A DNA stretch of 64,000 nucleotides, taken from positions 1 to 64,000 of the forward strand of contig NZ_BDIR01000008.1 of NCBI RefSeq assembly GCF_001895145.1. The letters run 5' to 3'. Positions 9,368 to 17,004 of the stretch are shown here, one piece after another (position 1 is the stretch's first letter; every line of letters starts with the position of its first letter). The translations under genes and the position numbers were made by a program. Under the pieces are notes generated by a model. It saw only the letters and a list, made by a program, of their open reading frames with translations, ran no database searches and was not told where the DNA came from. Source of the stretch: Arcobacter sp. LA11. GTDB taxonomy: Bacteria > Campylobacterota > Campylobacteria > Campylobacterales > Arcobacteraceae.

Positions 9368-10525
9368 TTGAAAACTGATTTACAAGTTTGTTCAAGATGT
9401 ATTTATGATGAAAGAGTAGCTTATATAAAGTTTGATGAAAATGGTGTATGTAATTATTGTCATCAAATTGATGATTTACTAAAAGAGTATGGAACTGCAA
9501 CACCTAAAGGTGAAGAAAAATTCAAAGAGATTATTGAAGAAATTAAGAAAAATGGTAAAAACAAACAGTATGATTGTATTATTGGTGTAAGTGGGGGTAC
9601 AGATTCCTCTTATATGCTTTATCTAGCAAAAAAATGGGGATTAAGACCATTAGCTGTTCATTATGATAATACATGGAATAGTTCAATTGCAACAGAAAAT
9701 ATTAAAAAAGTTTTAAATGCTTTAGATATTGATTTATATACTCATGTTTTAGATAATGAAGAGTCAAATGATATCGCAAGATCATTTTTTTATGCTGATA
9801 TTTCAGAAATTGAAGCTCCAACAGATTTAGCATTAGCAGAAACTATGTATAGAGCAGCATGGAAGTATAAAGTTAAGTATGTAATAGAAGGACATTCCTT
9901 TATGACTGAGGGAATTACTCCTGTAGGAAGAAACTATACTGATGGTAAATATATTAAATCAATTCATAAAATGTTTGGTAGAGTGCCAATGAAAACATAT
10001 CCTTTAATGACATTTTCTAGATTTCTATTTTGGACTGCTTTTGCAGGAATTAAAAAAATTAGACCTTTTTGGTATATTAATTATAATAAAGAAGATGCAA
10101 AAGAATTTTTGATGAAAGAGTATAATTGGAAATATTATGGAGGCCATCATTTAGAAAATAGATTAACTGCATTTAGACATTCTGTATATACTCCACAGAA
10201 ATTTAATACTGACATGCGAAACAATACACTATCTGCTCTTGCAAGAATTGGGAAAATTTCTAGAGAGGAAGCTTGGGAAGAGTATAGCAAACCACCATTG
10301 ATAGAAAAAGATTTAGTTAAATATTTTAAGAAAAGATTACAACTATCTGATGAAGAGTATGATAAAGTAATGAGTAGACCACCAAAATCATGGAAAGAAT
10401 ATCCAACTTATAAAAAAAGATTTGAGTTACTAAGACCATTATTTAAAGTTTTAGCTAAGGCTAATTTAGTACCTATGAGTTTTTATTTAAAATATTGTTT
10501 TCCAATGAAAGAAGACAATGAATGA
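9368..10525 (+). CDS. wbpG: N-acetyl sugar amidotransferase (WbpG/PseA family)
   Basis: An ATP-dependent PP-loop enzyme that adds ammonia to an N-acetyl group of a sugar, giving an acetamidino group. The 385-residue protein has a Cys cluster (Cys8, Cys11, Cys28, Cys31) and the PP-loop SGGTDS at 75-80. It starts with TTG, chosen because AGGAG precedes it. HisH- and HisF-like genes follow directly, the same trio (WbpG-HisH-HisF) known to be required for acetamidino-mannuronic acid in Pseudomonas O5 O-antigen. With the WecB/C and WbpE/D/B-like genes upstream, the expected product is a 3-acetamidino mannuronic acid derivative. PseA-type action on pseudaminic acid is less likely because no pse genes are present. 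Confidence 0.87.
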   Translation: MKTDLQVCSRCIYDERVAYIKFDENGVCNYCHQIDDLLKEYGTATPKGEEKFKEIIEEIKKNGKNKQYDCIIGVSGGTDSSYMLYLAKKWGLRPLAVHYDNTWNSSIATENIKKVLNALDIDLYTHVLDNEESNDIARSFFYADISEIEAPTDLALAETMYRAAWKYKVKYVIEGHSFMTEGITPVGRNYTDGKYIKSIHKMFGRVPMKTYPLMTFSRFLFWTAFAGIKKIRPFWYINYNKEDAKEFLMKEYNWKYYGGHHLENRLTAFRHSVYTPQKFNTDMRNNTLSALARIGKISREEAWEEYSKPPLIEKDLVKYFKKRLQLSDEEYDKVMSRPPKSWKEYPTYKKRFELLRPLFKVLAKANLVPMSFYLKYCFPMKEDNE

Positions 10526-11139
10526 TAACAATTGTTGATTATGGATTAGGAAATTTAGGTTCTATCAAAAATATGTTTAAATATTTAGGAATAGAATCTG
10601 AAATAGAGAGCGATGTTAATAAAATTAAAAATGCCTCTAAGCTTCTTCTCCCTGGTGTTGGTGCATTTGATGCAGCTATGGAAAAAATAAATCAGAATGG
10701 ATTAAAAGAAATTTTAGATGAAAAAGCATTAAAAGAGCAGATACCTATTTTAGGTATCTGCTTAGGTATGCAACTATTAACTAATTCAAGTGAAGAAGGA
10801 TCATTGTCTGGATTAGGTTGGATATCTGCTAAAACTTTATCATTTAAAAATAATATAAATAAAGAGTATAGAGTTCCACATATGGGATGGAATATTGTAG
10901 AAAAATCTAATGAAAGCAAATTATCAGAAGATTTTGAAGACTTTGATGAGGTTAGATTTTATTTTGTACACTCTTATTTTGTAAAAGTTGAAGAAGAAAA
11001 AAACTCTATGTTAAAAACACACTATGGATTAGAGTTTGATAGTGCAATACAAAAAGATAATATCTATGGTGCACAATTTCATCCGGAAAAAAGTCATAAG
11101 TTTGGAATGAAATTATTTGAAAACTTTGCAAGGATATAA
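10522..11139 (+). CDS. hisH: HisH-like glutamine amidotransferase for amidino-sugar synthesis
   Basis: A class I glutaminase of 205 residues that releases ammonia from glutamine and channels it to its HisF partner. Cys80 in LGICLGMQ and the FHPEKS block near the C-terminus carry the catalytic triad. It overlaps the WbpG-like gene by 4 bases and is 2 bases from the HisF-like gene. Without other his genes around it, it is best read as the second-copy HisH that supplies ammonia to WbpG, not the histidine-pathway enzyme. Confidence 0.87.
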   Translation: MITIVDYGLGNLGSIKNMFKYLGIESEIESDVNKIKNASKLLLPGVGAFDAAMEKINQNGLKEILDEKALKEQIPILGICLGMQLLTNSSEEGSLSGLGWISAKTLSFKNNINKEYRVPHMGWNIVEKSNESKLSEDFEDFDEVRFYFVHSYFVKVEEEKNSMLKTHYGLEFDSAIQKDNIYGAQFHPEKSHKFGMKLFENFARI

Positions 11140-11141
11140 TA

Positions 11142-11903
11142 ATGTTAAGAACTAGAGTAATACCATGTTTACTTTTAAAAGATAAAAGCCTTGTTAAAAC
11201 TGTGAAATTTAAAGAGTATAACTATATTGGTGATGCAGTTAATACAGTTAGAATATTTAATGAATTAGAAGTTGATGAATTAATGTTTTTAGATATATTT
11301 GCTTCTAAAGAGAATAGAAAAATTAATTTTAAAATTTTACAGAATATTGCTAATGAATGTTTCATGCCTTTATCTTATGGAGGAAATATAAGTAGCTTAG
11401 ATGATGCAAAAAGAGTTTTTGAAATTGGATTTGAAAAAGTAGTTATTAATTCAAATGCATATAAAAACCTTAAATTAATAGAAGAGATATCTAATTACTT
11501 TGGTGTACAAAGTGTTGTTGGTTCAATAGATATAAAAAAGACTTTTTTTGGTGGTGATAATATATATTCTCATCATGGAAAGAAAAAACAAAAAAACGAT
11601 ATTGTTCAATGGGCTAAACAACTTGAAAGTGCAGGTACAGGAGAACTATTAATAACTTCAATTGATAATGATGGAACATGGGATGGCTATGATGTAAATT
11701 TAATAAGAAGTATTACAAGTAGCGTTCAAGTGCCAGTAATTGCAAATGGAGGTTGTGGTAGTTTAGAACATATTACTGATGTTGTAAAGAATGGAAATGC
11801 TTCAGCATGTGCCGTGGGAAGTATGGTTGTTTATCAAAAAAAAGGTATGGGTGTATTAATAAATTTTCCTAGTAGGGAACGATTAAAAAAAGCATTGTCT
11901 TAA
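11142..11903 (+). CDS. hisF: HisF-like cyclase paralogue for amidino-sugar synthesis
   Basis: A TIM-barrel protein of 253 residues related to imidazole glycerol phosphate synthase HisF. The N-terminus reads RVIPCLLLKDKSLVKTVKF. In histidine-pathway HisF the residue after CL is the essential Asp11, and here it is Leu11. The second key Asp is kept in GSIDIKK. Loss of Asp11 fits a protein that only relays ammonia from HisH to WbpG and does not make imidazole glycerol phosphate. It is the last gene of the wbpG-hisH-hisF trio, and a decayed acyltransferase follows. Confidence 0.87.
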   Translation: MLRTRVIPCLLLKDKSLVKTVKFKEYNYIGDAVNTVRIFNELEVDELMFLDIFASKENRKINFKILQNIANECFMPLSYGGNISSLDDAKRVFEIGFEKVVINSNAYKNLKLIEEISNYFGVQSVVGSIDIKKTFFGGDNIYSHHGKKKQKNDIVQWAKQLESAGTGELLITSIDNDGTWDGYDVNLIRSITSSVQVPVIANGGCGSLEHITDVVKNGNASACAVGSMVVYQKKGMGVLINFPSRERLKKALS

Positions 11904-11929
11904 GATTGAAGGTTAGTTATAGTTAATGA

Positions 11930-12214
11930 AAAGTAATAGAATATATTTTTGCATTAATAATATTCTTATTTTTCTATAGATATAGACTTTCTGCAAGAAA
12001 TATCTTTGCAGGTTTTTGGGCAGACATTAGTTATCCACTTTATGTTGTTCATTCAACAGTGGGGTTTGTATTATTGAGCTTTTTTACTTTTAAGGTTGGT
12101 ATAAATATCTTTATTTCATTAGCTGTAACTATTGCAATTGTTGTATTTATTTCATGGATTTTACATAAATATGTAGAATTACCATCGTTGAGAAAAAGTC
12201 AGAAAATAAAATAA
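11930..12214 (+). pseudogene. C-terminal remnant of an acyltransferase-3 (OafA-type) membrane protein
   Basis: The 322-base gap after hisF contains a frame open from 11930 to the TAA at 12212-12214. It encodes about 94 residues including FAGFWADISYPLYVVHSTVG, two hydrophobic segments and ISWILHKYVELPSLRK. This is the typical C-terminus of acyltransferase-3 family O-acetyltransferases (ISYPLYLLH ... WI.HKYVE.P). The other roughly 250 residues are missing and no usable start codon lies at the beginning of the frame. It looks like what remains of an O-acetyltransferase after a deletion or a swap of cluster genes. Confidence 0.8.
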
Positions 12215-12225
12215 AAGGAATATAT

Positions 12226-13290
12226 TTGGAAGATAAGTATATATTGCAATTTGGAAGTTTAGCAGGATGGCCATACAAAATTGCAAAAGAACTGAGAACT
12301 AGAGGCATTAATAGTAAAAACGTTGTATATTATAATAAAGATGTTCATGATTTAAAGAGGAATTTACCTTTTGATGAATCAATATATCATCCAAGTGATA
12401 GTAAATTTACAATTTTTAAAAAAATTATACGTTTTATTAAGAAAAGTTCTAAAGATACTAAGTTAGTTCATTATCATGGTTCAAATATCTTTTTTAGAGA
12501 ATTACATCATTTATATGAAGGAAAACTTTTCCATAAGAATAATATCCCAATGCTAATTACATTTGGTGGTGGTGATGTTAGAAATACAAGACACTCAAGA
12601 AAACTGAATCCTTATTTTTATGTTCCTTTCGGATTTGAAAGTGTAAAAAGAGATTTTAGAATTTTTTTAAGACATAAGTCTTGGAATAAGTATTTAAAAT
12701 ATACACTATGTACTCCTGAGTTTTCTAAATACATGGAGCCTTATTTTGAAAAGGTTTTTATATATAGACAACCTGTTAATTTAGATGATATTGAATGTCG
12801 TATACCTGATGCAAATAAATCAAGACCAAAAATTTTGCACATACCAACTGAACCTTTAGTAAAAGGTACTAAATATATTGTTGAAGCAGTTGAGAAGCTT
12901 AAAAATGATGGATACGACTTTGAGTTTGTTTTAAAAAGACAATTGACTCAAGAAGAATTGTATAGAGAGATTGTTGATTGTGATATTTATGTTGATGAAT
13001 TAAGATGTGGTTCTCACGGTGTAACTGCTATAGAAGCTATGTGTGCAGGTAAACCAACATTAACATATATTAGAGAGGATTTAGTGGATAACTATCCAGA
13101 AGACTTACCAATAGTAAATGCTAATCCTGACACTATATATGATGTTTTAAAAGATTTAATTACAGACTCACAAAAAAGGCATAATATAGGAGAAGTAAGT
13201 AGGAAATATGTTGAAAAATATCATGATATCAAAGTTGTAGTAGATAATATAATAAAAGTATATGAAGAGATATTAGGTAAAAAGTGTTAA
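12226..13290 (+). CDS. glycosyltransferase, GT-B fold
   Basis: A 354-residue cytoplasmic protein. The C-terminal half has a GT4-like nucleotide-sugar binding region, SHGVTAIEAMCAGKPTLTYI, where the Glu in AIEAM is the usual donor-contacting residue. The N-terminal half has an acceptor-type start (YILQFGSLAGWPYKIAKEL) and an FGGGDVR segment. It starts with TTG behind an AAGGAA site and overlaps the flippase start by 7 bases. It probably adds one sugar of the repeat unit; donor and linkage cannot be read. Confidence 0.75.
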   Translation: MEDKYILQFGSLAGWPYKIAKELRTRGINSKNVVYYNKDVHDLKRNLPFDESIYHPSDSKFTIFKKIIRFIKKSSKDTKLVHYHGSNIFFRELHHLYEGKLFHKNNIPMLITFGGGDVRNTRHSRKLNPYFYVPFGFESVKRDFRIFLRHKSWNKYLKYTLCTPEFSKYMEPYFEKVFIYRQPVNLDDIECRIPDANKSRPKILHIPTEPLVKGTKYIVEAVEKLKNDGYDFEFVLKRQLTQEELYREIVDCDIYVDELRCGSHGVTAIEAMCAGKPTLTYIREDLVDNYPEDLPIVNANPDTIYDVLKDLITDSQKRHNIGEVSRKYVEKYHDIKVVVDNIIKVYEEILGKKC

Positions 13291-14543
13291 AAGATTTTAT
13301 TAGAAAAATAAATAGAAAAGGTTTTTTTCATTTAATTTTTTCAAATTTTTTAGTTCAATTTTTAGGATTTGGGCTTGTTATATTTCTAGGTAAAATACTA
13401 CCTCCTGCTGATATAGGTGTTATTAAAACAGTCCAATCTTATGCAGCATTTTTTATTGTGATTGGTACGTTCGGTTATAATACTTCATTATTGAAAATTG
13501 CATCTGAAAGAAGGCCAATTTATGAAAAAAGAGCTCTTTTATTTCTTTCTTTAAAAAAAGTTACATTATTTAGTATATTATCGATTGTTTTACTAAATTT
13601 ATTATTATATTTTGGTTATTTGACTAACAGTGAGAAAGTAAGATTTTGGTTAGAGAAATATTCGGTTGTAATATTATTTGCGTCATTTGGATATATATTC
13701 TTTGCTTATTTTCAGGCTTTAAAAAAAATAAAAAAAGTTGCAAAGCTTCAAGCTATTATAAGAATTATCTTTATAATACTAATATTTATATTTACATACT
13801 TTTATGGTTTATCTGGATTAGTATATTCTACAATAGGTTCATATATTGTAGGAACTCTAATTTATTTAAAGAGTATTAAATATTTTAAGATTAAAAGAAA
13901 AATAGTGAAAAATAGTGAAAAATATAATAATTATGCTTTTTTTGCATTTTTGTCAACTTTATTAGGTGTTTTCTCACAGAATGTGGATATTTATTTACTT
14001 GATTACCTTTTAGTAGATGAAGAGACTGTAGGTTTCTTTTCAATTTGTTTAATTTTCTTTTTATCCGCAACAGTTATAAATGGTACGGTACAAACAATAG
14101 TAACACCATATTTTAGTTACAATGAAAATAATTATGAATGGCTAAAGAAGACATTAATAAAATATCAACTTCTAATGGTTCCTATTAGTATAGTCATTGC
14201 AATTTCTTTGTATATAGCTGCATATTTACTTGTTGAATATTATTATGGTAATGGTTATGATGTCGTATTATCAATTTTACCATTTTTACTAATTAAATAT
14301 GTATGTTGGTCTACATACTCAATTACTGGTGGTGCTTTAGTTGGATTAGGTGTAATTAAACTTCCATTCTTTGTATCTTTAGTTTTAACTTCATTTGGTT
14401 TACTATTGTCTTATTATTTTTATTTTGATTATGGTATTTTAGGTATTATATATGGTGGAATTATTCGTACTATAATAAATTCAATGACAACTAATTATAT
14501 ATTCTTCTATACAATTAGAAAGAAAAAGAATGCTATTAACTAA
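13284..14543 (+). CDS. wzx: Wzx-type oligosaccharide flippase
   Basis: A 419-residue polytopic membrane protein with about a dozen hydrophobic segments, consistent with the MOP-superfamily flippases that move undecaprenyl-linked repeat units across the inner membrane. The N-terminus (GFFHLIFSNFLVQFLGFG, then GKILPPADIGVIKT) matches the usual Wzx pattern, in which a first helix is followed by LPPADIG. It starts with GTG inside the end of the glycosyltransferase gene and overlaps the next membrane gene by 14 bases. That neighbour is the presumed polymerase, which supports the Wzx/Wzy assignment. Confidence 0.8.
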   Translation: MLKDFIRKINRKGFFHLIFSNFLVQFLGFGLVIFLGKILPPADIGVIKTVQSYAAFFIVIGTFGYNTSLLKIASERRPIYEKRALLFLSLKKVTLFSILSIVLLNLLLYFGYLTNSEKVRFWLEKYSVVILFASFGYIFFAYFQALKKIKKVAKLQAIIRIIFIILIFIFTYFYGLSGLVYSTIGSYIVGTLIYLKSIKYFKIKRKIVKNSEKYNNYAFFAFLSTLLGVFSQNVDIYLLDYLLVDEETVGFFSICLIFFLSATVINGTVQTIVTPYFSYNENNYEWLKKTLIKYQLLMVPISIVIAISLYIAAYLLVEYYYGNGYDVVLSILPFLLIKYVCWSTYSITGGALVGLGVIKLPFFVSLVLTSFGLLLSYYFYFDYGILGIIYGGIIRTIINSMTTNYIFFYTIRKKKNAIN

Positions 14544-15651
14544 ATATAAGTATGTATATTTCTTTTTAATTTTAGTACCGCTGTTCTTAAGTTTGGATTT
14601 TAGTAGTGGAATAAGGTTTGATGCCCATGCCTTTAATCAATTAAAAAATATTTCAATCCCATTTAGTTTAACTTTTTTATCAATATTAGTATTAGTTAAT
14701 TTTAATAAACTATTTAATACTGATTATTTAATTTTATCAATTTTAATACTTATTTATTTATATATTAATTATTTGTTTGGCACTTTTAATAGGGCTCTTA
14801 TAACATCTATATTAATGATGATGCCACTTTCAATATATTATGTATTGAGTAAATACTATAGTAAAGTAGATTATAAAAGTGTTTATAAAGGTTTTTATTT
14901 AACTGCTTTATTCATTATATTAGTAAAGTTTTTTACTGATATAATCTTATTTAAAACATTGTCATCTATTTATTTTATTACAACTAAAATAGCAGTCTAT
15001 AATTATTATGATTATTATCCCTTTATCTATATTTTAATAATTATATTATCATTTTATAATGTTGAGAATAAAATATATAAAACTCTATCAATTATCATGA
15101 TTCTTTTATCATATTTAATCATATTTAATATGGAATCAAGAATGTTTGCAGTTCTTTCTTTAGGAATTATAATTTTTATTTATATATATAGAATTTTAAA
15201 AATTCAATTAAGGTTATTTCTGTATATAGTTTTTTATTTGACAATAACTTTAACAATACTTATATCTTTATTTGATTTAACTCCTTCTGATCCCTCTCTA
15301 AAAGTAAGATTTAAACATTGGTACGAATATATTAAAAACTTTAGTTTTATAAATATTATATTCCCATCTCAAATTGCATATAGACAAGAAATGAACTATG
15401 GGACTTTTCATAATGAAATATTAGAACAATTTAGTTATTTTGGTTTATTAATTTATTATTATTATTATATAATTATCAAAATTTTCTCAAATGTAAAAAA
15501 AGAATTTGAAGCATATTCTTTTACAATATTAGTTGTTTTATTTATTGCTTCTTTATTACAGTCAAATTTAACAAATCCTTTTTTATCAATAGTTTGGGTA
15601 AATGTAGTTTTAATTTTTAAAGAATATAATCAAAGGGAACAATTTATATGA
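14530..15651 (+). CDS. wzy: Wzy-like polysaccharide polymerase
   Basis: A 373-residue, strongly hydrophobic protein with about ten membrane segments and a large periplasmic loop near residues 255-300 (KVRFKHWYEYIKNF, then YGTFHNEILEQF), a layout common to Wzy and O-antigen ligase family proteins. Wzy sequences diverge strongly, so the call rests on topology, the NEILEQ-type loop and the position directly after the flippase. It would join repeat units in the periplasm. A ligase (WaaL) role is the main alternative. Confidence 0.7.
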   Translation: MLLTKYKYVYFFLILVPLFLSLDFSSGIRFDAHAFNQLKNISIPFSLTFLSILVLVNFNKLFNTDYLILSILILIYLYINYLFGTFNRALITSILMMMPLSIYYVLSKYYSKVDYKSVYKGFYLTALFIILVKFFTDIILFKTLSSIYFITTKIAVYNYYDYYPFIYILIIILSFYNVENKIYKTLSIIMILLSYLIIFNMESRMFAVLSLGIIIFIYIYRILKIQLRLFLYIVFYLTITLTILISLFDLTPSDPSLKVRFKHWYEYIKNFSFINIIFPSQIAYRQEMNYGTFHNEILEQFSYFGLLIYYYYYIIIKIFSNVKKEFEAYSFTILVVLFIASLLQSNLTNPFLSIVWVNVVLIFKEYNQREQFI

Positions 15652-16997
15652 ATATAGCAACATTGATTAAAAACAATTTAACAAAAGTACCTTATAGTAT
15701 AGGAAAAACTGTAAATTTAATTCCTTATTCTCTACGACCAGGAATAGGTAGTATTTATCAGGATAGAACAAACGAAATTAAAAAATTTTCTTTATTAAAT
15801 GGAAAACAGAAAGATCAATATATTTTTAATAAAATGAAAAGTATTGTAGAGTATTCGGAGGCTAATATAAAGTTTTATAAAGATTATTATAAGTCACAAG
15901 GCTTTTCAAGTAGTATGTTAAATAAATTTGATGATATTAATAGGATACCTATCATTAGTAAATCTATTTTAAGAGATTATGATTTGGAAGTTAGAAGTTG
16001 TCCTCAAAAAAATAGATACATAGTAAATACTGGTGGTACAAGTGGAACACCATTGTCTTTATACATTACTCCAGATTCAATGGGTAATGAATGGGCGCAT
16101 ATGCATGATATTTGGTCAAGAATTGGATTTAATTATAGTGAACTTAAAATGGTATTTGGTGGAAGAAGTAATGTAACTGATGGTATTGAATATGATTTTG
16201 TTAGACATAGTTATGCAATTGATATGTATAAATATCCAGATTACTATGAAAAGATATTAAAAGTGTTCCAAACTAAGGAACTAAAGTATTTTCATGGTTA
16301 TCCAAGTGCAATTTATGATTTTGTAAATTATCTAGAAAAGCATGAAGAACTTTTAGCTTTAGTAAGAAAGAATATAAAAGGAGTACTTCTAGGTTCAGAG
16401 TATCCTCTAAGTTTATTTAGAGATAAAATTGAATCTGTTTTAAAAGTAAAAACAATTTCTTGGTATGGTCATACAGAAAGAGTTATATTAGCTGGTGAAA
16501 AAGAGGAAAGAGGTAGATATTATCCTTTTCAGACTTATGGGTATACAGAAGCAGTCAAAATTAATGATAAATATAATTTAGTTGGGACTAGTTATTATAA
16601 TATTACATCACCTTTTATAAGATACAATACTGAAGATATAATTGATGATATAAATTATTTAGATGATTCTAGTATATTAGAATCATTTACAGTGTCAGAT
16701 GCTAGAGTAGGTGATTTTATTGTAGATAAAAATGGGAATAATATACCTCTTACTGCTCTTATCTTTGGTAGGCATCATGAGTTATTTAATTATGTTAGTC
16801 ATTTGCAAATTGCTCAAAAAGAAGAAGGAAAAGCAGTTGTTTATTACGTTTTTGAAAAAGAGTTAGATTGTGAAAAGTTATTTGATAGTTCAAATATTTT
16901 TGTCGATTTTGAGTATAAAAAATTAGATGAACCAATTAGAACAAAAGCAGGTAAAGTGACGTTAAAAGTTCCTTACAAAAATATTAATATAGGATAG
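15648..16997 (+). CDS. CapK/phenylacetate-CoA ligase-like adenylate-forming protein
   Basis: A 449-residue member of the ANL superfamily, with the P-loop-like NTGGTSGTPLSLYI around residues 124-137 and a further adenylation-domain block, LLGSEYPLSLF and SWYGHTER. Relatives (CapK) occur in many capsule and O-antigen clusters. By family chemistry it would activate a carboxylate with ATP, for example to attach an acyl or amino acid group to a sugar or to a uronic acid carboxyl. The real substrate is unknown. It overlaps wzy by 4 bases and precedes the two-domain oxidoreductase by 7. Confidence 0.75.
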   Translation: MNIATLIKNNLTKVPYSIGKTVNLIPYSLRPGIGSIYQDRTNEIKKFSLLNGKQKDQYIFNKMKSIVEYSEANIKFYKDYYKSQGFSSSMLNKFDDINRIPIISKSILRDYDLEVRSCPQKNRYIVNTGGTSGTPLSLYITPDSMGNEWAHMHDIWSRIGFNYSELKMVFGGRSNVTDGIEYDFVRHSYAIDMYKYPDYYEKILKVFQTKELKYFHGYPSAIYDFVNYLEKHEELLALVRKNIKGVLLGSEYPLSLFRDKIESVLKVKTISWYGHTERVILAGEKEERGRYYPFQTYGYTEAVKINDKYNLVGTSYYNITSPFIRYNTEDIIDDINYLDDSSILESFTVSDARVGDFIVDKNGNNIPLTALIFGRHHELFNYVSHLQIAQKEEGKAVVYYVFEKELDCEKLFDSSNIFVDFEYKKLDEPIRTKAGKVTLKVPYKNINIG

Positions 16998-17004
16998 TAT
17001 ATAT

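Noticed and set aside
10522-11903. hisH and hisF as histidine biosynthesis genes
   Set aside because: They stand directly after a WbpG-type amidotransferase inside a polysaccharide cluster, no other his genes are near, and HisF lacks the first catalytic Asp.
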